A stretch of DNA of 64,000 nucleotides from Branchiostoma floridae (taxonomy: Eukaryota > Chordata > Leptocardii > Amphioxiformes > Branchiostomatidae), in assembly GCF_000003815.2 (NCBI RefSeq), contig NC_049992.1, positions 21,090,698-21,154,697 of the forward strand. Reading direction: 5' to 3'. Below, piece after piece: positions 13,601 through 24,957 of this stretch. Numbering within the stretch: the first letter of the stretch is position 1; the number at the start of each line of letters is the position of its first letter. The position numbers and the translations under genes are program-made. The notes beneath the pieces were generated by a model. That model did not search any database, was not told the origin of the DNA, and was given only the letters and a program-made list of their open reading frames with translations.

Positions 13601-16600
13601 TTCAAAACCACAGTCCTTTTCCCCGCTATCGCTAATTCTAATCCCCATGAACATAATGCATTTACGTTATGATTTAACCCTATCTAGACCAGGGGGGGCT
13701 AAAAGTGCCTGCGCCAACCTTGACGTCGTATAACTGGCGAACGACGTGTGCTAGGACTACGAAACTTGGTGACTTTTGTTAAAATATTGTTGGCAACAAT
13801 TTTGTAAAAAAAAAAGAAATTTAGTTTGTGATTTTTCGTGTTACCATGGCAACGGGTTTCTGATGGGCATATTTTCCCAAATTTACTAATTTCAGTTTAA
13901 ATTATGGGATTTCATAGAACATCCAGCATTGGGTTATGTTCCCAGGTATACACTGTATTAGAAACCCACAAATCATACTCATGGATATGCTGTGACTGCG
14001 GCACACCAAACTTTGCATCAGACATGTTCGACATCACTGATGACAGCTTCCATTCGGTAAATTCATTTGATACGCTGAACTCAAGTTTACTAGGTGAAAC
14101 ACCGGCGGCAACATCCACCCCACTTAGATCAAAGCAGGGGAAAACTCACACTAGATGTAATAGCCACAAAAAGAACAAGGCTAAACTCCTGCTGGTAAAC
14201 TGCCAGAGTGTTCGAAATAAAACTGCTGAATTGGCAACTGTGACTGACGCTTATAAACCAGACATATTAGTGGGCACAGAGTCATGGCTCAATGAAAATA
14301 TATCAAGCAGTGAAATATTCCCTGACAACTACATAGTACACCGTAAAGACAGAAAACTGGCCCAGGAGGTGGTGTATTTCAGACAAACAGGGATGATCTG
14401 ATTGTCACCCACAGACCAGATCTGGACACAGACTGTGAGCTCATTTGGACACAAACCCAACTTGCAGGAAAGAAACCGCTAATGATTGGTATATACTACA
14501 GGCCGCCGTCGGACCAGGGCAATAGTCTGGATGAGCTTGACAGCTCTATAAATAAAGTGGGAACTAAGATAAACTCCGACAACGTAATTATTCTTGGAGA
14601 TTTTAACATCCCTGGTATAAATTGGGATAACAGACAACGCTCAGAACCATACAGGATAGGCACAGAAACTACTACGCTTAGTGGACAACCATGGACTATT
14701 CCAAACAGTTCAGGAACCAACTAGGAATGGTAATCTTTTGGACCTGGTCTTAGTTAATAACCCAAACATAATTGAAAAAAACACAGTTGTTCCGGGAATA
14801 AGTGACCATGACATGGTTCTAGTGGACGTAAACTTGTCACCCAAACAGAACAAAAAACCAAAAAGGAAAGTGTATATTCGCACCAAATCTGACGAGCCGG
14901 CTATCAAGAATGACCTTGAGGACTATGCAACAAACTTTAACATGAGAACAAAAGACATGTCAGTGACACAGAAATGGGATGACTTCAAAGGCAAAACGAA
15001 GCACACAATGAACAAGCACATTCCTAGTAAAATGACATCAAGCAGATACAATCTACCTTGGTTTAACAGAAACTTAAGATGGCACTGTCGGAAGAAGCAA
15101 CGTCTTTACAATAAAGCTAAGACAAGAGGGAAGACTGGAACAAATATAAGAAAGTAAAAAAAAAGTTCAGAAAAGCATTAGATCAGCACACTCAAAATAC
15201 GTGGCAAACATACTGGGAGAAGCTATAACTGACAAACCCAAAACATTCTGGTCATACATAAAAGGCCTGAGGAGAGACCTTGTCGGGGTAGCCACTCTAA
15301 AGGTGGGAGTACCATTATCAGTGACAGTGAGAAAAAAAGCAGAGGCACTCAGTTCACAGTTTAAAAGTGTATTCACAGAAGAAGACACTACAGACATGCC
15401 ATCCTATGGAACAAATAGAAGTTTCTACTTATGGTGTTGAAAAAATGTTGCAAGGCCTCAATCCCTCCAAAGCATCCGGGCCAGACCAAATACCTCCTTG
15501 GTTCCTCAAAATGACAGCCAGTGAAATCGCACCTGTTTTAACCAACATTTTCCAACAATCGCTTGACACAGAAGAAATCCCCAAAGACTGGAGAGATGCA
15601 AATATATGCGCCACTTTCAAAAAGGGAGATAGAGCGATCCCTAGTAACTACGTACAGACCTGTTTCACTCACCAGTATTTCCTGTAAACTACTGGAACAC
15701 ATTATCCACAGCCATATCATGAAGCACCTAGAAGGCCACAATATACTAACGGACTACCAGCATGGTTTCAGAGCAAAGCGATCCACAGAAACACAGCTTA
15801 TTTTAACAGTTCACGACATAGCTGGGGCACTGAACAATAAAAGACAGGTGGATCTAGCAATACTCGATTTCACTAAAGCCTTTGATAAAGTCCCACATAG
15901 CAGACTCATATCAAAACTGGAGTTCTATGGAATTCAAAGTACTACACTTAACTGGCTGAAGGCTTTCCTGACGAATAGAGAGCAAACGGTAGTGGTGGAA
16001 GGGAAGGCCTCAGCTCCAGTTTAAGTAGCGTCGGGAGTTCCACAAGGGACTGTGCTGGGACCATTGCTCTTCCTCTTGTATATAAACGACTTGCCAGACC
16101 AGCTCGATTAAGTGTGAGGTTATTCTCCGATAATTGTCTGTTATATATAGAGGTATCCACACAAAATGATTCACAAGTTCTTCAGAAAGATCTGAACATC
16201 CTGGAAGAATGGCAAAGGAAATGGCTTATGCAGTTCAATCCTGATAAGTGCTATATCATGCACATAACGAACAAACGAACACCAAAAGTGTCCCCTTACC
16301 AGTTTTGTGGTCAGACATTAGAAACCACAAAAACCCACAAATACCTGGGTGTTACATTAACAACAAAATAACAACCAAGGCTAAACAGACATTGGGAGTA
16401 ATCAAACGCAACTTGTGGGCATACCCAACCAGGGTAAAATCATATGCATACACGTCACTAGTAAGACCTAACCTTGAGTATGCCGCTACAGTATGGGACC
16501 CGTATACAAAAAAAGACAAAGATAAACTTGAAAGGGTACAGAACCAAGCTGCCCGATTCTGCACAAACAACTATAACAGGGATTCTAGTGTTACCAAAAT

Positions 16601-19600
16601 GAAAACAGATTTGCAGTGGATGTCACTTGAAGATAGAAGGAAAATGTCCAGACTTTCCATGATGTACAAAATGACCAATAAACTGGTGGACGTACCAACT
16701 GATAAATATCTAATACCAGCTCAAAAAAGAACAAGAAACAGTCATGCATTCAAATACCAGAGTTACCAACCTAGGATTGATGTGTTCAAAAATTCGTACT
16801 TTCCCAGAACTATCGTAGAGTGGAATTTGTTATCACCAAGTACACTAGGGGCATCTTCTCTGGGTAGTTTTAAAGTCAAGTCAAGTCAAGTTTCCTGCGG
16901 AGCTGGTGTGTTACGCCGAACGGCGGTTATACCGGCTATATAGATACAGATACAGATACAGATCCTGTGTAATTTTAAGTTACATTTCTAATTAGATATT
17001 CAAAATTTATGCTAATTTGATGATGTCATGGGTCAAAATGCAAGATGGCGGACAATGTCATTTTCAACGATAAATACATGTTATTTGTCCTCAAATACGG
17101 TCAAAATCTTTTATTTTGTTACAAAACACAATCACTTGATCATTTTTAGTCCATTTCTTTTCGGTTTTGGGATTATATATGGAAACAGTCGTATTTTAGA
17201 AAATTCAAGCTTGTCGGACAAATGACGTCATTTTCTGACGTCATATAGACGTCAGTGTCGTCGTCATTGGCAACAAAAACATTGGCAGACTTAGACACCA
17301 ATAAGATAACCTTTATAGTCATCGCTTTGTCCAATTCATTTAAGTATAGCGGAAATTTCATATTTTGACGATTTTAGCCCAAAATATGACATTATGACGT
17401 CATTACAACGTCATATTACGTCATAACGACACCAAAATTACAGAAAATATAAAATTTTACTAGTAAATCATCCCCATAAATTTGGTGATCGTAACCCATG
17501 CCGTTTTGANNNNNNNNNNNNNNNNNNNNNNNNNNNNNNNNNNNNNNNNNNNNNNNNNNNNNNNNNNNNNNNNNNNNNNNNNNNNNNNNNNNNNNNNNNN
17601 NNNNNNNNNACACGGATACTCTTTATAAGCTCTGCCAACATTTATAACTGTATCTTTTAGATATTAAGCTTACATGGTGCGGAAAGTTCCGATTTAAGCC
17701 TCATAGACCACTTGAAGCCAGCCTAAAGGTTATTACGCCCTCTATACTACAAATGAACGCCAACTTAAGCCCATGAGAAAGTCACGGAAAGCCCACCGGG
17801 ATAATATGGCTTTAAGGAACCTTTAAGGCTGTGTGAACATATACCAGAAGGAAACCGTGCGAGGTCTTCCGTAAACGATGTGTAAATATTGTGGCAAAGT
17901 ATATAAAAGATACCGAAAGGCACATGAAGGTATTTTTCCGAACTTAAAGGAAAAGCTCAAGTATAATGAACGCCAACTTAAGCCGGGAGAGTGAAACGTT
18001 ATGTTTTAGGATACATTTTAGCATGCTTATATAAGGTACCCATTTTTGTGCCGTACTAATAGATTCTTCTAGTCAGCCAAGCCGGAATAAGTCCATCGCA
18101 TTCATTATTTTTAAGACTTTTAGATATGAATTGAGGAAAAAACAAACAGATAACTGGCAACGATGGGCAGGACAAACTGAGACTCAAGGCCCCCCCTTAA
18201 AGTCCGAAAGTGAAGAAAACTCAATACAGGTTGCCGGGAAAAACCTGAAGTTTAACTGTAAAACTATTCTCGGCACAATTCTATGAAAGCCATTAACCAC
18301 CCCCACCCCACCCCCATTCAATTATTTTTTTCGTCGCCAGGAAGACCTGATTTTAACCAGGCTGTACACATTGTCTGTACGTAAGGGTAAACAGAGGCGG
18401 TGGCACCGTTGTGTAGTTGTGGGGGCGAGTATTTAGCATGTCACCTAATTGAGCGCCGACTGACAATGGAGTTTGACCGATTACAAAGAAAGCTGCCAAG
18501 CCCCTTGATTGAACCGGCGTTTATAGCCGCTGTTTCCTTTCTGTACGCGTTCGTTAATTACTTATTGACGTGGACGCATTGTTAAGGCGTCACCTATTGC
18601 AGTTTAACCCTATCCATCCAAGCTTAAATTTTCTAAAATACGATTTTTTCCACATATAACCCTAAAACCCAATGGAAGTGGACTAAAAAGGTTCAAATGA
18701 TTGTGTTTTGTGAGAAAATAAAAGATTTTTACGGAATTTGAATAAAAATAACATGTATTTATCGTTGAAAATGACATTGTCCACCATCTTGGATTTTGAC
18801 CCATGATGTCATCAAATCAGCATAAATTATGAATAATCAATTAGAAATGTAACTTAGAATTACACAGGATCTTAATGATATAGATAAACAAGTTTGCTTT
18901 AGCAATAAAACTATGAAATCCCGTAATTCAAACTAAAATTTGTAAATTTGGTAAAAAATGCCAGTCAGAAACCCGAAAAATCGCAAAATTGTTGCTTACA
19001 ATATTTTAGGAAAAGTCATCAAGTTTCGTCGTCCTAGCACACGTCGTTCGGCAGTTATACGACGTCAAAGTTGGCGCGAGCACTTTTAGCCCCCGGTCTG
19101 GATAGGGTTAACAAATGCTAGGCACCGCAAGTAAACTGTACCAATAGCATTTAAATTAAATTCGCGTGTGCGCTTAAGAAAATAAAATTGAAAAAAAACA
19201 CACCTAAAGTTTTAAATTTGTGGACCATTAATGTAACGTCAGTTAAAAACGATAAAACATACCATTACAACTAAAGAGAGTTTATTCCTGTACTACATAA
19301 GATAGTAAATTGCAAACATTAAACGCAGAATTAGGCAGAGATCATGCAAAAATTTACTACAGATCTTTCCATTTTTCTGTAATGTTAGTCACTCCCGGAG
19401 TGTAGAAAACAATTTGTTCAAAATAATCGAAGAATGAATGCCTGCGCTGATGCCATCAATACCATGTCCTTAGTTTGGCCCTACAATACAGACATGGGAT
19501 GAAAGTTGATGCTCGAGATGAAAACCAAGGCCCTTGCACGTACGCACGCAATAACGATAAGAACGCCCTTAACGTACGTTAAGCTCACCGAGGGAATACC

Positions 19601-21940
19601 TTCCTTGGATGGGCAGGCAGCACAGCTTGCAAGACAAGTCTCAAGCCGATGTCCATTCCGTCGACACTACCGAAATGTCAGGACACACCAGGAATCAGAC
19701 CCATACCCCTCGTTAATGCTTCAGCGCAAAAATCCTGGCCTCGCTTTATAGTTTCTCTCCTCCAAGTTTACCGACTCTGCAATAAGAGCCCAACACGCAT
19801 GTGACCAACACTGCAATTTTCGCAAGAGTCTCCGACTTTCTCATGGAGAAGCCGTAGCCGTTTAGCCTGAGTATCATCCTCCGTAGTAACCGCTCACGAC
19901 TTTCGCTTGCTAACCACGGAAGCGAAAGTCGTGTGCCAGCAGTTACTACGGAGGATGATACTCAGGCTAGTAGCCGTTAAAGCAACCTGGCTTAATCTTT
20001 CTTATAGCAGCCCACTTAATATTTCCGGGGCCGGGGAAGAGTCAGCTACAGCCGAATACAGCAGAGTCTTTGTTTTACTCCTGTCGCATTATTCACGATC
20101 TTCGGGCGTATTTCGTGATCGTTGGATGGTGGGCCGATTTAAGTTAAAGATCGACATAGGGTCGTGCGTATTTTTAACCTGAAAACCGTTCCTCTCACAT
20201 ATAAGCGAGGCTCGGGCGATCGCCTAAAAATAAGTTTATGATCATGAGCGTCCCATGACGTGGCGTCTCCCTTGCACGCAGACATTCTACATGGGAGTAC
20301 CCACAAATGGCCCCGCATGGGGTAGCGTAGGGGTGGGTGGGTGAGGTCTCAGGCCGCCTGCCTGGCACGTAAGCCCTTAACGTTGGGAGCACTTACAACC
20401 GTACCGTACCAATGTTTTATGTCATTCTTATGTAAGATACGTGAATCATCATCATCATCTTTGACGGATGTTTGATACGTGTTCAAGGGCAGACAAAGCA
20501 AGACAAAGCATTCCTCATAACAAGGCAATAGTTCCATCAATTTTGATGTCTTGTTGTGGGGATCTTTCTAACTTTTGAATGATCCGCACCTGCGGAATAG
20601 AAATGATGACAGGAAAATGAATCGTGAAAATTCCAGCCCGCTTACTTACACAGGAGCCACAATGACAGATCAGACTTGATAGATAAAAAAGTCTGCGTTT
20701 TCAAACGAAAGGGAGTCCGGCGAAACTCGTCCGAACAACGGGCTTACGTCATCCGACCGAGGTCCAAACATATTCATATATATCCCGGCAGATAAACTGA
20801 AATGCTTTTAGACACAAAGATGTAAAAAAAAATAAAGCATAATATGTCAGACAGTTCTTACCTTGTCAAGTCAGTACAACAATGAAAAAACACACTAAAA
20901 CATTCAGTATCCGTCAAAAATAGATTTCAATACTATTGCACAAACAAATACATGTACGTGGTACAAATTAATTCTATTTTTATAATCATGCCAAACTGTA
21001 TCCCTTGCATACTTTTCTAAACAAAAAGGGAACGCATTGTATACAGATATAACAGCCGTTACAAGATATATCAATTGTGTGAGGACACTGAATAGAACCC
21101 TTTGTCACTTGGGCAGCGCTCTCACCGCGAAAAGAAATCTATGATTTATTATGACAACGTGGAGCGATGACTTAAACAAGTTATATGACAATTTTAGGGA
21201 AAAGAGGATACAAACGTAATACTATTTATAAATGAGACACACACTGAGCGACTGTTCAGTGANNNNNNNNNNNNNNNNNNNNNNNNNNNNNNNNNNNNNN
21301 NNNNNNNNNNNNNNNNNNNNNNNNNNNNNNNNNNNNNNNNNNNNNNNNNNNNNNNNNNNNNNAAATTGGATTAGTCTGCAACTTTGATTTCATAGTTTCA
21401 GAAAGTATGCAATCTAAAAATAGATCACTTTAAGAAACATACAAAATTAAAAAGAAAATATCATTCTTTATCCCTAAAACTTACTTAAATCTTTGGTCTT
21501 TAATCAAGAAAATATACTTAGGTTTGACATTTCGGTAACGATCGGAGCGCATATGCGTAGCTCGATCTCTAGAGAGATCCCACTCGATGAACAGAGTCCC
21601 AGCGCACACTCCACGATTTGGTAAATTCTAGGTAGCGAGAGCGTTGTCTGGTGGACTTACATATCCGGTACATGGACCAGTACAATTTTACCCACGATAA
21701 CGTCCACATGCAAATCGCCTTTCTAGCCCAGCACCGGTAGATGCATGATGAACTGAGAAAAGAAAACGAAGTTGACCGTACCTTCGCACTGGTCACCAGC
21801 AGGGCGACATCCCCCAACCTAGACTGGGCGGCGTAGTCGTAGACATACTCTGTTCTCGGTGCAAGTCTCACAAGGTTTGCCGAAGCCAGTCCAAAGACGA
21901 TGGCCAGCACGACAACGTGAAAGTGTATCTGAGTAGGCAT
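1..21940 (-). CDS. Large lipid transfer protein (vitellogenin-N superfamily), 19 exons, 3' end outside window
   Basis: Secreted lipid-carrier family protein (vitellogenin/apolipophorin/apoB/MTP superfamily). Exons from 5' to 3' are 21782-21940, 11211-11292, 10621-10660, 10014-10146, 9311-9365, 8986-9092, 7736-7821, 7517-7584, 6838-6956, 6647-6734, 6105-6388, 5774-5828, 5343-5477, 4991-5202, 2537-2667, 2321-2405, 1503-1617, 807-880 (5' part in a gap) and 1-203 (continues left). Phases agree across every junction up to the gap, giving about 613 residues to the end of exon 16. Family signs are a signal peptide, the LNIKKALVGTL motif in exon 4 (compare VLNIKRGILS in vitellogenins), a Cys-poor beta-rich first part, a helical HEAT-like part, and then RQRR. 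It does not resemble MTP closely. Vitellogenin, apolipophorin and Cv-d-like proteins remain possible. The symbol is left blank because the exact orthologue is unclear. Confidence 0.85.
881..980. other. Assembly gap (100 N)
   Basis: Exactly 100 N, a placeholder of unknown true size. It removes the 5' part of lipid-transfer exon 18. Confidence 0.99.
1990..2105. mobile_element. Short inverted-repeat MITE
   Basis: CCTCTACCAGGCTCCACGG at 1990 pairs with the complement ending at 2105 (CCGCGGAGCCTGGTAGAGG), arms about 28 bp including GATCGGTG/CACCGATC. About 60 bp lies between. No convincing target duplication. Located in the intron between exons 16 and 17 of the lipid-transfer gene. Confidence 0.65.
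2321..2405 (-). CDS. Lipid transfer protein exon 16 with furin-type cleavage site
   Basis: The exon encodes SIDHYLDDLERNSHL followed by RQRR-GVKG. R-X-R-R directly after the helical domain, near residue 605, is where apolipophorin precursors are cut by furin. By analogy this protein may be split into two chains. Cleavage is inferred from the motif alone. Confidence 0.7.
2537..6956 (-). CDS. Lipid transfer protein exons 9-15: helical (HEAT-like) part
   Basis: Exons 6838-6956, 6647-6734, 6105-6388, 5774-5828, 5343-5477, 4991-5202 and 2537-2667 encode about residues 244-585. The text is helix-rich and repeated in style: VDALGSLGSAAAQRLL, LLRRSALSAIRKYDHHE and FDEEEHVRYHAALQYQRHP. This is the usual order for the second, alpha-helical section of the vitellogenin-N domain, where helices form a horseshoe next to the lipid cavity. 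The 2.3-kb intron between exons 14 and 15 (2668-4990) contains only repeats. Confidence 0.75.
2960..3370. repeat. Tandemly duplicated dispersed repeat
   Basis: Two copies about 249 bp apart share GTCCTATCATGGAAT, CAGTGGAT, CTCAT(A/T)AATTA and TTTGCATA. Related AT-rich TTTGCATAATTAATG repeats occur at 11790-11950, 28100-28190, 40080-40150 and 54620-54830. No coding content. Confidence 0.5.
4150..4740 (+). mobile_element. 1.08-kb inverted-repeat element, copy 1 (partial)
   Basis: Shares AATGGGCTAGATGCACTGAA, CCGACTAACAGAACCATTAC, TTCATAGACGTTACGAATCA, TTCATGGCCA and CAGCATAGTCAGTGGCGACA in the same order as copy 3. Terminal repeats are not recognisable. In the intron between exons 14 and 15 of the lipid-transfer gene. 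Confidence 0.6.
7517..11292 (-). CDS. Lipid transfer protein exons 2-8: N-terminal beta-barrel part
   Basis: Exons 11211-11292, 10621-10660 (only 40 nt), 10014-10146, 9311-9365, 8986-9092, 7736-7821 and 7517-7584 encode about residues 54-243. Recognisable pieces are WFSFLFSHHGEVTEVFHP, then LNIKKALVGTLSARL, the family motif shared with vitellogenin and apolipophorin. Next come an N-glycosylation sequon (NET) and a segment ending VDEAFTAP. All junctions are GT-AG and in phase. Exon 8 is odd: its frame-consistent translation has low GC at third positions, while another frame looks more coding-like (see findings). Confidence 0.75.
12370..12470 (+). mobile_element. 3'-end fragment of the same LINE family
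   Basis: Contains GGTGTGT followed by GGTGGTTATACCGGCTA, matching the 3' end of the LINE at 16900-16945 (GGTGTGT, GGCGGTTATACCGGCTA). It appears to be a severely 5'-truncated copy without a clear tail. It abuts the hairpin-array element. Confidence 0.5.
12541..13523. mobile_element. Hairpin-array element with terminal inverted repeats and 9-bp direct repeat
   Basis: The same 9-mer GGCAGATTC occurs at 12541-12549 and 13515-13523. Immediately inside are imperfect inverted repeats: GCAAAACTACGAAAACCTC at the left, and at the right the complement of GCAAGTCTACGAAAACCTC. The interior carries about 16 units of TCAGCACTGG-(3-5 nt)-CCAGTGCTGA, each a small perfect or near-perfect hairpin, separated by unique spacers, in two blocks (12590-12770 and 13060-13490). 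No protein is encoded. The structure suits a foldback or MULE-like non-autonomous transposon (9-bp duplications are typical there). The family is unknown to me. Confidence 0.7.
13674..17509 (-). mobile_element. TTAA-flanked MITE, copy A, split by the LINE
   Basis: The left end at 13674 is TTAA followed by CCCTATCTAGACCAGGGGG. Body 13678-13917 and 16961-17509 match copy B except where the LINE interrupts. After the point where B ends, copy A carries a TGACGTCA-rich segment (17224-17420) as in copy C. The other terminus is presumably inside the gap 17510-17609. TTAA target sites and a CCCTA terminus are hallmarks of piggyBac-type elements. No transposase is present. Orientation is opposite to copies B and C. 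Confidence 0.75.
13918..16960 (+). mobile_element. Decayed CR1/Jockey-like non-LTR retrotransposon (LINE), 5' truncated
   Basis: The order of conserved blocks is clear: an ORF1-like piece (WICCDCGTPNFASDMFD, about 13970-14035); an APE endonuclease (LLLVNCQSVRNK, ILVGTESWLN, VIILGDFNIPGINW, PGISDHDMV, about 14190-14830); a reverse transcriptase (LNPSKASGPDQIPPWFLK, RPVSLTSISCKLLEHI, YQHGFRAKRSTETQL, LAILDFTKAFDKVPHSRL, GVPQGTVLGPLLFLLYIND, about 15440-16100); a thumb (FNPDKCYIMHI, HKYLGVTL); and a C-terminal VRPNLEYAATVWDPY. Coding is split over several frames by stops and indels. The active-site box reads FSDN instead of FxDD, so it is dead. The 3' end is a short (GATACA)n tail at 16943-16960. 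It lies antisense in intron 1 of the lipid-transfer gene. Confidence 0.93.
17510..17609. other. Assembly gap (100 N)
   Basis: Placeholder at the distal end of MITE copy A; the missing TTAA terminus is probably here. Confidence 0.99.
18604..19111 (+). mobile_element. TTAA-flanked MITE, copy B (complete, 508 bp)
   Basis: Bounded by TTAA at 18604-18607 and 19108-19111, with terminal inverted repeats CCCTATCCA at the left and CCGGTCTGGATAGGG at the right. It matches the reverse complement of copy A over its whole length and shows the uninterrupted state of the LINE insertion site. It lacks the TGACGTCA-rich segment, so it is an internal deletion derivative. It contains CCACCATCTTGG, a YY1-like motif. 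Confidence 0.8.
19854..19978. mobile_element. 107-bp palindromic MITE with 9-bp target duplication
   Basis: GTAGCCGTT flanks both sides (19854-19862 and 19970-19978). Between them, TAGCCTGAGTATCATCC at the left and its complement at the right extend into a nearly full-length palindrome with a loop of about 12 bases around 19908. The 9-bp duplication and TAGCCTG terminus link it to the 566-bp element at 41489. Confidence 0.8.
21263..21362. other. Assembly gap (100 N)
   Basis: Placeholder in intron 1 of the lipid-transfer gene. Confidence 0.99.
21782..21940 (-). CDS. Exon 1 of lipid transfer protein: signal peptide and start
   Basis: The frame opens with ATG at 21940 and runs 53 codons to a clean GT donor (gtacgg). 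Residues 1-21 form a hydrophobic leader (VVVLAIVFGLASA) with a likely cleavage after ASA, so the product should enter the secretory pathway. The mature part, with EYVYDYAAQSRLGDVALL, matches the first beta-strands of the vitellogenin-N domain (xEYxYxYxxxxxxG). This is the only good candidate start, because exon 2 lacks an ATG in frame and its phase agrees with this exon. Intron 1 is 10.5 kb and full of transposons. Confidence 0.8.
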
Positions 21941-24339
21941 ATCGGCGCTACTTCATTTTGACTTCGAAAAACCTCGCGGTTAAAGAGAATCCAGGTTTCT
22001 GCCCCGCCAGATGACTGCGAGACCTCCAGTCAGTGCGCACACCTGCGCAATGTGTTGAAACTTACGAAATAGCACTGTGATAAAGGAGACAGCTTTATTG
22101 GCGACGCCTAAGGTGCGGAGCCTTCTAATCGTTTCTGTGTTTGAACTATTCTAGCTATCTCACGGAATATATTCCAATATGACTTTTGTACCTTTTGACA
22201 TGCACATGGACGTGATTTGGGTACCGCAAAGGTTTTAAATGACAGCTTCTAGTCTGCACAAAAATGATTAAAATTATCGCACACTGGTAGCTTTTCAGGA
22301 AAATATTTCAATAAGGAATAAATAACTTACATTTTTATGTTGCTACCTAAAGTCAACATATTAACATGTAAAAATTTTAGTCCTGAAAATCTCAACTTGT
22401 GTCCCTTTGGACGTTTGCAGTTTGGCATGATAAATCTATACTTCTAATCTATTCTATGATATAACTGTTCTGCACGCTAGCTTTGGACAAGAATTATATT
22501 CTGAATTTGCATTTGATATGCTTGCTAGTAACAAGTTGTTACCATAAGGAGTTAAGTTTTTCATCGCCTGGACTGAAGCTATGATTTATTTTCTAAGAAA
22601 AAGAGTAATTTTTATTAGTGTCACTAGTTTATTTACGCCAGGATAAGGATAAAAACATGAATGTAATTATATGAGCTCACAGTGGGCCAGCTTTCTTCCT
22701 GCGACCACAAACCCCTCAGGTAGCCCCTTTTTGTTGGCCGAAATCAGGAAACAGTCAACGGGCTAAATAGATGACAATGCAAACAGAACCGTTCAGGTAA
22801 CACCACATATTGAATAGCATTGATTTGAGGCATTGGCGAAACGCCAAGTGGTTTAACTGACCAATTTGTTTTGAACTTTAGGATAATTAACATGAAAACC
22901 ACATCAAGACGTACTTCGTTGGTACAATTAAGCTGCCTAGTATGAGACTTTGATATTGAATTAAACAATACTGGACTGTGTCCTTAAACTTACGTAAGCC
23001 GGGTTCCTGCTCGACATATAAGGCCTTTATGTTAATTGATCTTTTTGCCAGAAATTCTAAAACTTTTCTCCAGTAGTTTTATTGATCAAAACTCGAACAC
23101 AAAAAACATTAATCCGGGTCCCCCAGACGTCATTTTAGATGCATGTATGAAAATTATAAAAATTTGGTTTATGACTCCAGGTAAACTACCAACCTTGATG
23201 TGTAATATTCACGTTGCCCATTTCTTGATAACTTATCAGACATATTCATGTTATTTATAAGGTTAATTCACTTATAATTGATTTTATATGGTTATTTCAG
23301 CTTCAAATTGGACACAAATACATGTAAGGTGGGAACTGCAGTTAAGCGACTCACGCGGCATAAAACCTTTGTATAATTAAGCTAGCCCCAATAAATGTCT
23401 CCAGGAGATCAACTTCAAAGACATGGATAACTCCATAAATAGCAAAAAGCGACAACTACATATGCTTGAAGATCAGGCGAGTTTACCAACACAACGTAAT
23501 CTACAAGATTGCTATCGGAGTTAAAGCTGGCAAGGTTATAAATTCCGTTAATGGCAAGGCCTTCTATTGTGGATCTTAGTAACAATTGTTTGTCATGAAA
23601 GATAAGCGGTTTAACTAAATATTCAAATAGGTTGAAAACACTTAAGTTGCCAGGGTCCTGCATTGGCTGGGTGTTCTGTATTGTGCTTTACTCCTCTCGT
23701 CGTCTAGACTTGGATATTAGCGGGGAGTTTACAGAATGTCTTGAATCAATAAGGAAGTTTTAAGGCTCCAAAGTACGTCTAGGTCATAAGTTCGTAACCT
23801 TTATTTGAACCTACGTGTATTTTGGATACGCTTTTGTAAGGTAAATGCATTACATGTCTATAAGTATTTTATGCCAGCTTCAAGCTGTGCTTTGAAGAAA
23901 GCCTTTCAGCGACTTTATTGAAAAAAAAATTCTCTAGTGTAATATCCACTGCCTCTAGATGTATGTAGAAAATCTACAAAAACCCGACATTTATGTGGCG
24001 CTTGACAAAACTACAATACCATTGGTAGTCATTGGTATGTAAACTGACATATATTGCCATTTAGCAATTTGAAAAGTGCTTTTATCGCTACCTGTCACAG
24101 TTAGGGGTTTTGCAGTTTTTCACCTGTTTTATTAACATGTTTTTCTCGTGGCTTATTGATGCACTGGATAAGATTAAAGTTGGGGGTCGACTCAAGCAAT
24201 ATAGGAAATTTAGCGGTTCGGTAAAGGACGTCATGATCTCTTCACTCCGTGACGCATATTATACTGTAGTTACTGGTGATTATGACTAGATTAATCATGC
24301 CAAGGGTACTCTGAATTATCACGGCTTTGTACAAATATG

Positions 24340-24760
24340 GATGAAGCCGCAGTCTTATAAAACAGATTATATTGCTGATTACCTTCGCCACCGGCTACAA
24401 GATATACACATACAAGGGTGGTTCAGCAGTTTTAAAAACGAATTCAAAACTTTCCCTTCTGAACAGCTACAAACATTGCTATAAACAAGATGTAAACATA
24501 AAATACCTGTATGATATGAATAACTTTGTCATAACAACCTGAGTGTATGATATTTCGCTTCGTCGTGGAACACCATATGTCTGATATGTTACGCAAAAAG
24601 TTTATTCACATTCCTATGTTAAATACTACAGATCTCAAGATTCTAGATACCAGAAGTAGATTTGACTTTATCCTTACATCCAACAGTCCTCATAATGCTA
24701 AGCTAGGTAAATACATAAAAGATTGCTTTTTGGTTAGAAAAGATAGTGACACATAAATTA
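24340..24760 (+). pseudogene. Remnant of a retrotransposon C-terminal domain
   Basis: Decayed frames give LRHRLQDIHIQGWFSSFKN-like text near 24390-24450 and, at 24600-24755, FDFILTSNSPHNAKLGKYIK followed by DCFLVRK. This order resembles the C-terminal tail common in invertebrate RT-like polyproteins. It is broken by stops and followed by a gap at 24858. The assignment rests on memory of the pattern only. Confidence 0.35.
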
Positions 24761-24857
24761 GCCCCACATGATTGTATGTTTTTCCGTATTATCCTATATT
24801 GTTTCATTGGAATTGTAAAATTAGAATTGTAAGATATATTCTGTATTCTTTTTCTCC

Positions 24858-24957
24858 NNNNNNNNNNNNNNNNNNNNNNNNNNNNNNNNNNNNNNNNNNN
24901 NNNNNNNNNNNNNNNNNNNNNNNNNNNNNNNNNNNNNNNNNNNNNNNNNNNNNNNNN
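24858..24957. other. Assembly gap (100 N)
   Basis: Placeholder in intergenic DNA next to the retroelement remnant. Confidence 0.99.
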
